A stretch of DNA of 6,894 nucleotides from Nostoc sp. CHAB 5834 (GCA_020829485.1 JAIVFU010000239.1:1-6894); one strand, 5' to 3'. Counted from the stretch's first letter, positions 1-6,435 are shown. Numbers and translations: made by a program. Notes: generated by a model from the sequence alone, not told the origin.

Positions 1-2
1 TC

Positions 3-719
3 AAATACGACTATTTTGAGCACGCCGAAAGGAATGCCATTTACAACCTGGCACGGCAAACACTAGCGGGCTCCACTGCGCTGTGTACCGCTCCACCTGA
101 TATCAGCAGTGCTCGCGCGCTGATATCCGTGGGTGTTTCTGCTGTCTACTGGCTCGAACCTGAGGACGTGGAGAACGAAGAAAGCCTCAGCTTTTGCAAG
201 GCTCTCTTTCGCGAAGCGGGCATTGCATTCTGCAATTTCAAGCGCATCGATGAGATGGATTTCAATGTGGACCGCTTGACCCGTAAGCTTTCGGGAAACA
301 TGCAGTTCACCTTGGCGATGTCCGAGCTGATGTCCAAAGACCCAAAACGGTCTGGGGCCCTTTTCTTGAACAAAGACTACACCACCCTCACAGAAGGCTA
401 CAGCGGACAACCGCGGGGTGCTAATGATGACCTTCAAACCCGTTATTCTGGCGCAGAACGTGCGACATGGGTGGAGAGCTCAATTCGAAATGCAATTTAC
501 AACCTCGTCCGGCCCATCCTTCGCGGGAGCGTGCTCACGGTCACGTTTACAACCTGTGTAGAGTGCGCGCGTGCAGCAGTTGCAGTAGGAGCTCAATCGG
601 TTGTCTACCGCGAGCCGAATGAGGACTTTTTAAGCCGATGGGGTGACAGCGTGAAGGAAGCTTTGGCAGTTCTGAAAGAGCTGCAAGTCCCTGCACATGG
701 CATACGTATCGAGGACTAA
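3..719 (+). CDS. Tandem deoxycytidylate-deaminase-like protein, 5' end outside the window
   Basis: The frame is open from the left edge, so the start lies outside; 238 residues are visible. Two copies of a dCMP-deaminase-type fold can be seen. The first begins mid-domain at HAERNAIYNL (HAE at residues 7-9) and continues through a region where PCxxC should be but which reads PPDISS (31-36). The second is complete, from about residue 100: a GYSGQPRG segment (132-139, typical of dCMP deaminases), then SSIRNAIYNL (159-168) where HAE should be, then TCVEC (C185, C188). The RNAIYNL.R..L.GS block recurs 152 residues apart and is also similar at DNA level. In this family H and two C bind zinc and E shuttles the proton in dCMP to dUMP deamination. 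Each copy therefore holds only half an active site, and activity is doubtful unless the halves combine. A GTG at 129 is only an internal codon. Family assignment is strong; function is unknown. Confidence 0.85.
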   Translation, partial: KYDYFEHAERNAIYNLARQTLAGSTALCTAPPDISSARALISVGVSAVYWLEPEDVENEESLSFCKALFREAGIAFCNFKRIDEMDFNVDRLTRKLSGNMQFTLAMSELMSKDPKRSGALFLNKDYTTLTEGYSGQPRGANDDLQTRYSGAERATWVESSIRNAIYNLVRPILRGSVLTVTFTTCVECARAAVAVGAQSVVYREPNEDFLSRWGDSVKEALAVLKELQVPAHGIRIED

Positions 720-732
720 AAACTGATTTATG

Positions 733-763
733 AAAGGTGTGGGCTTAGCCCGCACCTTTTTTT
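733..763 (+). terminator. Rho-independent terminator of the deaminase-like gene
   Basis: A 12-bp stem (733-744 with 748-759, one G-U pair) closes a TTA loop and runs into seven T residues at 757-763. It starts 14 bases after the stop codon at 717-719. On the opposite strand the tract after the stem is not a clean T run, so it acts mainly on plus-strand transcripts. Confidence 0.9.
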
Positions 764-785
764 GTTGGAGTCAGACACAAAGTAA

Positions 786-818
786 ACGGGTACAGAGTCA
801 TAAAGACGCTGTACCCGT
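786..818 (-). terminator. Inverted repeat, probable terminator of the minus-strand ATPase/VWA operon
   Basis: Perfect 10-bp arms ACGGGTACAG (786-795) and CTGTACCCGT (809-818) enclose a 13-base centre. It lies 29 bases beyond the stop of the VWA gene. Read on the minus strand the hairpin is followed by TTTACTTT, a weak U-rich tail; no such tail follows on the plus strand. The loop is large for an intrinsic terminator, so a protein-binding site is an alternative. Confidence 0.55.
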
Positions 819-847
819 GAATGATTTAAATGCGCATTACCTCGTGG

Positions 848-2374
848 TTAACGCTTGAGCAGAAGAATGCCCTCAACGAGAGATTCTACCGTATCCCGAA
901 TGATTGCCTTGTCGAAATGCTTTAACAGATTCTCCTGGTAGCCCGCCGAATCACCGACATAGAGCCCCAACGTGTAAATCCCCTTTGCATGTAAAGAAGC
1001 CTTGTTAATAGGAGCATCTGTGATATGTCCATCGGTGTACACAAAAACATAATCAGCCGCTTTCGCAAACTTCATATTGTCTTTGATGGTTCCTGCAATA
1101 CCTTCACCTGAGAATCGCCCTTTTATCTTTTCAATTACATCTAGGCTGAGGGGCAGGGCATAGGTCTCCCATACACTGCTGTTTTTTTGCACAGAAGATA
1201 GGGCGATATGGCCCGTGATGTGCCCTTGCTTGGCAAGCTGAGACAAAGCACACACCAGTAACTTTCCTTCATCTGCGTGGAACCCCGCCATTGACCCGGA
1301 GCAGTCGAACACCAAAAAGATGTTCTTCTTGCCCCCGGTATCCTTTTTAGGCTTCTTGAAGTGTGCCTGACCGAGAACGAAGTGCTTTATCGAAATCCGT
1401 TTTTGAGGAACTTCGGTCATGACTTTTCGGTTCTTGTCCCTGAACATCAGAGACAGTCGATTTGCCACCTTGAATGCTCGGGATATGTCTACCTCAGACG
1501 CATCATCCGAGAGAACACTCCCATTTGATGAAGCTGGAGTATCGTTGCCGGTCGAGGCTTCTTCCAGGGCTTCCTTGGGGGATTCCTTGTGTCCCGCCAG
1601 GTCAATGCTGTCTTCATCAAATTCAGCGAGAGCATTTCCATTTCCGGCGAAAAAGCCAAGCATGAGGTCGCTGAACTTGTTGGCTTCTTGAGGATGAGCC
1701 CCGAACTTCCTGAGCCATCTTTCGATAATTGGCATTAGGGCAAGTGACTGTTTTACCTTGATGATTTCGCAGTAGTAAGGGTAGACTTCATTCAGTATTT
1801 TTTCTGCCTTATCAGCCTTACTCAACGACATGTCGTGTTTCAGTTCGGTAAACCTTCCCTCATACTGAATCAAGGCAAACATTATTGCCTCTGGGCTACT
1901 TTCGGCAACTGCTACGTTTTCATATTTCGTCCAGTTGAATCTGTAATTGAATTTATCCCGGTAGCGCTCCTCAATCACCGCGTCTTCAAACAGGTTAAAC
2001 AGCCTAAAAGGTGCTTTGATTGACGTTAGCGCATTGTTTATCAGCTTCATGTTGCGCACTGTAAAGTACGCGTGAGCCAACTCATGATGAAAGTAGTTTC
2101 CAAGGTATTCCGAGACTTCATCATCCGTCATTTTCGTTTTTACGGACGGATTCTGGAGAATGTCAGTCCCCAGGTAAATCCGGTGTGGTGGAACGAAGGC
2201 CCAACAAGCTGTCGAGAAGTGCTTCTTAAGCTTGATGATGCGCTTTTCAGGGAGCGCGTCCTCATACAGCAGAGTCGAAAAGACCGCTTTGTTGATTGCT
2301 TCCTTGATGAAGGCTTCGTCAACGTGAGGGTATGCTCGCGGCGCACCCTTTCCTAAGCTTGGCAGCCCCTTCAA
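848..2374 (-). CDS. CobT-like VWA protein with an HExxH metallopeptidase-like domain, partner of the MoxR-type ATPase
   Basis: 508 residues, cytoplasmic, no signal peptide. The N-terminal half has HELAH (97-101) followed 28 residues later by LFEDAVIEE (128-136), the HExxH plus downstream E/D-rich helix layout of putative zinc metallopeptidases in the VWA-like and CobT-related families. An acidic, Ser-rich linker spans about 250-297. The C-terminal VWA domain shows the MIDAS residues: D357-C-S359-G-S361, T429 in GIAGT and D448 in VYTDG. Known family members act with MoxR/CobS-type AAA+ ATPases in remodelling or metal-insertion machines, and such an ATPase is directly upstream. The TTG start overlaps the ATPase stop as TTGA and has a GAAGG ribosome site seven bases upstream; the next in-frame ATG, at residue 82, would discard conserved-looking sequence. 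Protease activity is an inference from motif only. This is not a cobalamin enzyme by context. Confidence 0.85.
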   Translation of the reverse strand: MKGLPSLGKGAPRAYPHVDEAFIKEAINKAVFSTLLYEDALPEKRIIKLKKHFSTACWAFVPPHRIYLGTDILQNPSVKTKMTDDEVSEYLGNYFHHELAHAYFTVRNMKLINNALTSIKAPFRLFNLFEDAVIEERYRDKFNYRFNWTKYENVAVAESSPEAIMFALIQYEGRFTELKHDMSLSKADKAEKILNEVYPYYCEIIKVKQSLALMPIIERWLRKFGAHPQEANKFSDLMLGFFAGNGNALAEFDEDSIDLAGHKESPKEALEEASTGNDTPASSNGSVLSDDASEVDISRAFKVANRLSLMFRDKNRKVMTEVPQKRISIKHFVLGQAHFKKPKKDTGGKKNIFLVFDCSGSMAGFHADEGKLLVCALSQLAKQGHITGHIALSSVQKNSSVWETYALPLSLDVIEKIKGRFSGEGIAGTIKDNMKFAKAADYVFVYTDGHITDAPINKASLHAKGIYTLGLYVGDSAGYQENLLKHFDKAIIRDTVESLVEGILLLKR

Positions 2375-2386
2375 TTGGACACCTTC
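2371..2386 (-). promoter_or_regulatory. Ribosome binding site and TTGA stop/start overlap coupling the two genes
   Basis: On the minus strand GAAGG (2386-2382) precedes TTG (2374-2372) by seven bases, and that TTG shares bases with the ATPase TGA stop (2373-2371). This decides the non-ATG start of the VWA gene and indicates translational coupling, so the two proteins are probably made in a fixed ratio. Confidence 0.75.
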
Positions 2387-3771
2387 GTTTCGGGGAACAG
2401 CTTGTCTAAGAGTAATACCACCTTGGCCATCTGCTCCGCAATGGGATGCCCGTCTAGGTCCCGACCCACCCAGAGGAGGGCTTGGCCCTCCAGGGCTTCT
2501 CGTATCGCATGCTCTGACCGTGCCAGTTGAATGGCCCGCACAATGGTCCGCGTCGTAGGCGCTTGAGACACCGACTCGTCTTTCTTAAGCTGTACCATCG
2601 CGTTGTAGAAGTTCAGGAGTCTTGCTTCGTACAGCGGCGGGAACTTACGCTCGGCCAGCTTGGCAGAAATAATCTGCTTCAACTTTGCCGAGGTCGTATC
2701 TTTGCGCAAGATGACAAATCGCTCGCCCAACGCTGGGTCTAGCTCTTCGACAGCGTATTCCGCCCCCACGTTCGTCGTTGCAATGACACAGAGGTTACCA
2801 ACGGGACATTCGATGTACTCCTCCTGAGCAACCCCGTCCTCGCTCACAGACAGGATTCGACCTGTGCGCAATCGATATACGGGTTCAGACTCTTCGTCGG
2901 TATCGTCGGGAGAGAAAGCCGTAAGCAGGATAGACAAGTGCTCTTGCGGAATCCGCAGCAGCTCATCAATCAGCAGAACTGTCTTTTCCCCGCGAGCCTT
3001 GCGGAACGCTTCCGAAATCGGCCCATCCTTCCAGACTAGCTCCCCAGCGCGGTACGGAACCAGGCAGCCAAGCATGTCCGTAGCCTCAACTCCTTCATGA
3101 CCTCCCATTTCTACATAAGAGGCTTGAATTTGCCGGGCGAACATACGAGACTCTCTGGTCTTACCCGAGCCACGGTCTCCCTCAAAGAGCACAGGCACCT
3201 TGAAAGCGAGGTAGGGGAGGTTGAATCCTTCCTCGTTAGCGCTCAGGTCCCCAGGGTCGACTTCGCCTCCGTTTGCAGACAATGCGGACAAGCCATCTGC
3301 CAGAAATTGGGCATGGTCACGAGGGTTGGAGTCCAGAACAGCATTCACATGCTTACAGAACTTGCGTTCTCGTTGCCAGCCCGTCCAGAAATTACAGGCT
3401 GCAGATATCTCCAGTTGACCTTGTACTGAGCTCATTTGCTTCGCCAGGGTTACCTTGTTGGGGTTCCCCGCGAGCGCTTCAGAGATTCGCTCGCTAGCCT
3501 CCCGGGCGCCAAGGCGGCCCTTCTCTGCAAATTTGTCACCACACCATGCCATGAACTGGGGGTTGCCGTCCTCCATGTAAGCAGCAAGAACCACGTTATG
3601 CTGGTTAATGCCTTCTTGAACTGTGAAAATGCTTGCGTATGCCAGTGATGAAGTTCGAGAAACCGTATCAAAATACGGGAAAGGTCCGTCAAAAGTGGGC
3701 ACGACGAAGCAGTCCGGATACACGTTCTTTCGCGCTTCAACGATGCGTTGCTGAAAATCAGCTTGTTTCAT
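2371..3771 (-). CDS. MoxR/CobS-family AAA+ ATPase
   Basis: 466 residues. The AAA+ module occupies about 185-460: Walker A GDRGSGKT (198-205), Walker B VLLIDE (265-270), sensor-1 N334 in ATTNVG, the MoxR/CobS hallmark LDPALGERF (344-352) with arginine finger R351, and a sensor-2-like R408. The first ~185 residues are an extra domain. It includes C77, then an AAC...CKHVNAVL segment (124-146) resembling the end of a SWIM zinc finger, although the usual first CxC reads AAC. MoxR ATPases use ATP to remodel or activate partners and are typically co-transcribed with VWA proteins, as here, where the next gene starts inside this stop codon. The start ATG has AGGAG six bases upstream; another ATG four bases further upstream is in a frame that stops after five codons. 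The substrate is unknown. Confidence 0.9.
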   Translation of the reverse strand: MKQADFQQRIVEARKNVYPDCFVVPTFDGPFPYFDTVSRTSSLAYASIFTVQEGINQHNVVLAAYMEDGNPQFMAWCGDKFAEKGRLGAREASERISEALAGNPNKVTLAKQMSSVQGQLEISAACNFWTGWQRERKFCKHVNAVLDSNPRDHAQFLADGLSALSANGGEVDPGDLSANEEGFNLPYLAFKVPVLFEGDRGSGKTRESRMFARQIQASYVEMGGHEGVEATDMLGCLVPYRAGELVWKDGPISEAFRKARGEKTVLLIDELLRIPQEHLSILLTAFSPDDTDEESEPVYRLRTGRILSVSEDGVAQEEYIECPVGNLCVIATTNVGAEYAVEELDPALGERFVILRKDTTSAKLKQIISAKLAERKFPPLYEARLLNFYNAMVQLKKDESVSQAPTTRTIVRAIQLARSEHAIREALEGQALLWVGRDLDGHPIAEQMAKVVLLLDKLFPETKVSN

Positions 3772-3907
3772 TCATATCTCCTGTTAATTCCTCCTTCGTA
3801 TAGAGACAAAGGAGTCCAGTAGACAACGGGCTTGTTTGGTTTAAAAGGCATCTGCCGCTTTAGATAGCCGTTGTTTGTGACAGTGGTGGGCACTGAGACG
3901 TCCAAGC
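3772..3907. other. 136-bp gap between recombinase and ATPase genes
   Basis: No gene is visible. It holds a small hairpin just after the recombinase stop (CAGTG 3881-3885, CACTG 3891-3895) without a T run. It also holds a spaced inverted repeat ACAACGG (3823-3829) and CCGTTGT (3868-3874), whose first copy overlaps the putative -35 of the ATPase promoter. This makes it a possible regulator-binding pair, without further support. Confidence 0.4.
3777..3826 (-). promoter_or_regulatory. Possible promoter and ribosome binding sites upstream of the ATPase gene
   Basis: On the minus strand TTGTCT (3826-3821) and TATACG (3802-3797), 18 bases apart, each match four of six consensus bases of a sigma-70 promoter. 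Initiation would fall near 3790, giving a leader of about 20 bases. AGGAG (3782-3778) is well placed for the ATG at 3771. A second strong purine motif, AAGGAGG (3796-3790), has no usable start codon at the right distance. The promoter call is weak; the AGGAG site is secure. Confidence 0.4.
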
Positions 3908-5098
3908 CTACTTGGGCAGTTGATGCTTTTGGGCCTCGTCATGCCACCGTTCATCTTCAACGTGCGAATACATTTCCGTGGTTCGAGCGTCGGCATGTCG
4001 GGCATCGCGCTGTACGTACCGCATTTCCATGCCTGCGTCCACCTTGCCGGTAATCCCTGTATGCCGCCCCCAGTGCGCTGAAGCGCGCCGCATCTTCTCG
4101 CGCTTGTGCACCTGGTCGTCAGGCAGCAGGTTGCTCGCTTGCAAGAACAATTCTTTCAGGATGCGGTTCAGCTGCCTGGCTGTAATTTTGGAGCCGTCTC
4201 GGACACTCCGTAGCAGGGGAGATGTGTCCGTCATGGATGGGACCGCAGACAAGCCCAGAAACTTCCGGTATCGGACCAAAGCTGTCAGCATGTCGTCCGG
4301 CACCGGAATGAGCGCTTCCTTCTGTCCTTTTCCGACCACGTGCCACCACCAGCGGCCACGATGCTCCTGAAACGAATTCATTCGATGCGTCTCCAGCTCT
4401 CCGGCCCGAGGAACCAGCAGGTAAAGCAAGGAGACCAGAAACACGGCCCGCTCATACTTGGCTACGTCTGCAGGTGTCTCCCGCGGCAGCTGCTCCAACG
4501 CACACATCAGCGCCTTCCACATGTCTGCATCCAGAAAACGCTCCATCTTGGGCTGATTGCCCATGGCGGACAGTGGTGTCCGAGTGGCCTCGTAGAGCTT
4601 CTGCTTCTTTTGCTTCATGAGCCCCAGAGGATTACCTTTGAGGTACCCGGCATTCGTCCACCAGGTGAACAACGAATTCAGACTGGAGAGGGCTGTCGTA
4701 CCTGCAGAGACGTTCAGTTTGCCAACAAAGGGCTTCCACTGCGAGCTCTCCTGCGGAGCTCGTGGGCCACACCAGTACTGAGCCGGCTGAGGGTCTGCCA
4801 GGAACGCGAGGTACTCATCGAAGTCCTCTCGGTTCAGGGATGACACGGGCTTGTCTTTGACAATCCAGGCCCAGAGGAAAAGCCTCTCTGTCTCTCTGCG
4901 GTAGAGCCTGAACGTGGCCGAAGACCCTTCGTGCTCTGATAAGAAGGCATCAAGAGCCTGGAAGTCATTAGCAGCCTCCAGCTGCAGCATGGAAAGCTCA
5001 GCTCGGTTTGCTCCCTTCGAGCCAAGCAGCCGCTCGGGGGGCTGAAGCTTTCTCAAGGGGGAAATGTTGGCCGGTGGCCAAGCGGAAGTGGGGGGCAT
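3908..5098 (-). CDS. Tyrosine recombinase / phage-type integrase
   Basis: 396 residues, a usual integrase length. The N-terminal SAM-like core-binding domain covers about 45-160 (ATFRLYRRETERLFLWAW). The catalytic domain covers about 185-390 and has the full set: R231 in VPRAGEL, K257 in GKGQK, H342 and R345 in HWGRHT, H368 in DARHAD and the nucleophile Y377 in TTEMYSHV. The usual GH before the tyrosine is RH here. The enzyme should cut and rejoin DNA at paired ~11-13-bp arm sites through a 3'-phosphotyrosine. ATG at 5098 is supported by GGAG (5107-5104) five bases upstream. A 28-bp dif-like palindrome abuts that ribosome site and is the obvious candidate substrate or operator. No excisionase is visible. 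It could drive integration of an element, resolve dimers or invert DNA; the window does not show which. Confidence 0.93.
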   Translation of the reverse strand: MPPTSAWPPANISPLRKLQPPERLLGSKGANRAELSMLQLEAANDFQALDAFLSEHEGSSATFRLYRRETERLFLWAWIVKDKPVSSLNREDFDEYLAFLADPQPAQYWCGPRAPQESSQWKPFVGKLNVSAGTTALSSLNSLFTWWTNAGYLKGNPLGLMKQKKQKLYEATRTPLSAMGNQPKMERFLDADMWKALMCALEQLPRETPADVAKYERAVFLVSLLYLLVPRAGELETHRMNSFQEHRGRWWWHVVGKGQKEALIPVPDDMLTALVRYRKFLGLSAVPSMTDTSPLLRSVRDGSKITARQLNRILKELFLQASNLLPDDQVHKREKMRRASAHWGRHTGITGKVDAGMEMRYVQRDARHADARTTEMYSHVEDERWHDEAQKHQLPK

Positions 5099-5108
5099 AA
5101 CTTCTCCA

Positions 5109-5136
5109 GTGTCTGATAATGGATATTATCAGACAC
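5109..5136. repeat. 28-bp perfect palindrome with dif/Xer-like geometry; candidate recombination site or operator
   Basis: The arms GTGTCTGATAAT (5109-5120) and ATTATCAGACAC (5125-5136) are exact inverted repeats around GGAT. Read as a Xer site it is 11 + 6 + 11: arms GTGTCTGATAA and TTATCAGACAC around TGGATA. From memory, E. coli dif is also 28 bp (11 + 6 + 11), and its central ATAATGTATATTAT differs from this site's ATAATGGATATTAT at one of 14 positions. It ends one base before the ribosome site of the recombinase gene. Alternatives are an operator for the nearby Xre-type protein, or an mRNA hairpin in the recombinase leader. Confidence 0.7.
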
Positions 5137-5177
5137 ATCATAAGAGCCCCAAAGTCGGTCAAAAGAGCTTTAAGAAG

Positions 5178-5564
5178 CTATTCGATTCGAGAGATAGCCG
5201 TCAGCACGTAATCGGTACCGAGCTGCGACTGAAGCAGTTCAATCGGAACGGCCCCCTTGAGCGACGGCTGCTGCGAAAACAACCACAAGCGACCACGGCT
5301 TTCACCCAACTTGTCTTTGGCTCGTAGATAAGCATCGGCAATGCGGTACATCGAACACGAGCAGGCTTCATTGAGCCGCTCGCCTTTTAGTTCACCAGGG
5401 CCAACCTGGACAAACTCACGCAGGGACATCTGAGTGACTCCTAGCGCGGTGGACAGTGCTTTCAGCGACGATGTGTGGATACCTTGCGTTAAGACCTCAT
5501 GCCAACCGTACAGCGACTCAGGCGGCTCGTCTACGGCTAACAGCTGTGCAAGGTGCTTGTTCAT
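5178..5564 (-). CDS. Xre/MbcA/ParS-type antitoxin (DUF2384 domain), no toxin visible
   Basis: 128 residues. The N-terminal part (about 15-52) looks like the HTH of Xre-type antitoxins (LKALSTALGVTQMSLREFV). The C-terminal toxin-binding domain (about 73-128) follows the family pattern closely: RIADAYLRAKDKLG, then WLFSQQPSLKGAVPIELLQSQLG, ending at ISRIE where relatives usually have a few more residues. In known pairs this protein blocks a RES-domain, NAD-degrading toxin encoded next to it and represses its own promoter. Here the next gene is the recombinase, and the preceding one is a secreted protein, so no RES partner is in the window. ATG at 5564 has AGGAG (5574-5570) five bases upstream. 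It could be an orphan antitoxin guarding against a toxin elsewhere, or a regulator of the recombinase and element. Confidence 0.8.
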   Translation of the reverse strand: MNKHLAQLLAVDEPPESLYGWHEVLTQGIHTSSLKALSTALGVTQMSLREFVQVGPGELKGERLNEACSCSMYRIADAYLRAKDKLGESRGRLWLFSQQPSLKGAVPIELLQSQLGTDYVLTAISRIE

Positions 5565-5595
5565 GGTGGCTCCTAAATATCAGGTATAGCCACCA
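5564..5595 (-). promoter_or_regulatory. Inverted repeat enclosing the ribosome binding site of the antitoxin gene
   Basis: Exact 8-bp arms TGGTGGCT (5564-5571) and AGCCACCA (5588-5595) are 16 bases apart. In the mRNA the 3' arm overlaps the end of the AGGAG ribosome site and the A of the start codon, so the hairpin would limit translation. As DNA it could be an operator for autoregulation. The enclosed CCTGATATTTAGG is roughly symmetric and shares CTGATA with the palindrome at 5109-5136. Confidence 0.5.
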
Positions 5596-5637
5596 CGAGG
5601 GCTGCATTGTGCGATTTAGCTTACAAAAGCGGTCCGT

Positions 5638-6435
5638 TCACCTTGCTAAAAGACCAACGAGAGCATAGGAGCCTGTGGAGAACTCGATGCGCACATGACC
5701 CACGGCGTCGTGCTTAGAGCCGGTGTAATACACCGTGGCCATACAGCTCTCGTTGGGCTCAACTTCGACGCAGTTATGCTCGCCGCTGAACCCGGGGGTG
5801 AAGTGCATCCCTACGATGGATAGCTTTCGGTAAACGATTGGCGGGCCTTCTTCCAAGACCATCTCCGTGTTCAAGATGCCGAATTCGTGAGGCTCCCCAC
5901 CCCACAAAACGGCGCCAGGCTGAGCCTTCTTTTCAAGAGCCCCGTCAAAGACGAAGTCTTGTGGCACGAACGTTGGCACCATGACTTCGTAACGATTTAA
6001 GCTCTTGGCCCCGTAAACCGTTACCGGGTATTCCGCCGGAGCTTGGGTAGAGGGAACACTGCCAGCACAGCCAAGTACTGTTCGCTTGAGCCCGGCTTGC
6101 GAAAATCCGAGGACCGCCCCACTCCACTCCTTGAAAGTCTGCACTGTCCGCGCAATGCAAATTTGGACGGTTTCTTCGTTGGTGGAGACAACGGACCACG
6201 ACATGGCAGCGTTGGTGGGCGGGGTGAATCCCCACTGAGGGAACAGCTGGACCTCACTCGCTGAGGCTTGTGTACCGTCAATCGTATTGACAGCCGCCAT
6301 CCGGCGATTAAACGCGGCCTCCACCGAGTGCGCCGTTCGAACGATGGCATGCGCAACCTGAGACTCAATAGGGCCTACCGCCCACGAAATCCCCGGTACC
6401 ACCAATGCAAGTGCAAGGAGCCCTGCGCTTTTCAT
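5638..6435 (-). CDS. Secreted protein with a C-terminal HYDIN/choice-of-anchor-D-like beta domain
   Basis: 265 residues from ATG at 6435. That start gives a clean Sec signal peptide (MKSAGLLALALVVPGISWA, likely cut before VG) and overlaps the upstream stop as ATGA; an ATG at 6528 would put 31 unlikely residues before the signal and has no ribosome site. The mature part has no recognised enzyme motif. Residues about 184-262 follow the pattern of ASH/HYDIN-like Ig folds: a C-x8-C pair (C222, C231) in a loop with EPNESC, then TVYYTG, then a glycine-rich last strand ending ALVGL. Two further cysteines (C93, C123) could form a second disulfide. It is probably periplasmic or surface-located, in a structural or adhesive role with the upstream gene product. 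The domain call is from pattern recognition only; the rest of the protein is unrecognised. Confidence 0.75.
   Translation of the reverse strand: MKSAGLLALALVVPGISWAVGPIESQVAHAIVRTAHSVEAAFNRRMAAVNTIDGTQASASEVQLFPQWGFTPPTNAAMSWSVVSTNEETVQICIARTVQTFKEWSGAVLGFSQAGLKRTVLGCAGSVPSTQAPAEYPVTVYGAKSLNRYEVMVPTFVPQDFVFDGALEKKAQPGAVLWGGEPHEFGILNTEMVLEEGPPIVYRKLSIVGMHFTPGFSGEHNCVEVEPNESCMATVYYTGSKHDAVGHVRIEFSTGSYALVGLLAR

Noticed and set aside
63..437. Minus-strand reading frame of 124 codons opposite the deaminase-like gene
   Set aside because: The plus strand shows clear deaminase repeats across the same bases; the antisense product has no recognisable motif.
771..779. Nine-base match TCAGACACA to the right arm of the dif-like palindrome, as a possible second att end
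   Set aside because: Only nine bases agree, there is no second arm or core, and such a match is not rare by chance in this length.
848..3771. ATPase and VWA genes as cobalamin cobaltochelatase CobS/CobT
   Set aside because: No other cobalamin genes are present, and the HExxH domain plus the long ATPase N-terminal extension do not fit the chelatase subunits.
3978..4370. Plus-strand reading frame of 130 codons
   Set aside because: Antisense shadow of the recombinase catalytic domain, low-complexity composition, no convincing ribosome site.
4340..4843. Plus-strand reading frame of 167 codons
   Set aside because: It lies entirely inside the recombinase gene on the other strand, which has all catalytic residues; the translation resembles no family.
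3908..5098. Recombinase as part of a recombinase-in-trio element
   Set aside because: Only one recombinase gene is present, and its neighbours are not recombinases.
6021..6368. Minus-strand 115-codon frame inside the secreted-protein gene
   Set aside because: Different frame from the signal-peptide protein, Arg/Ser/Pro-rich as expected of a frame shadow.
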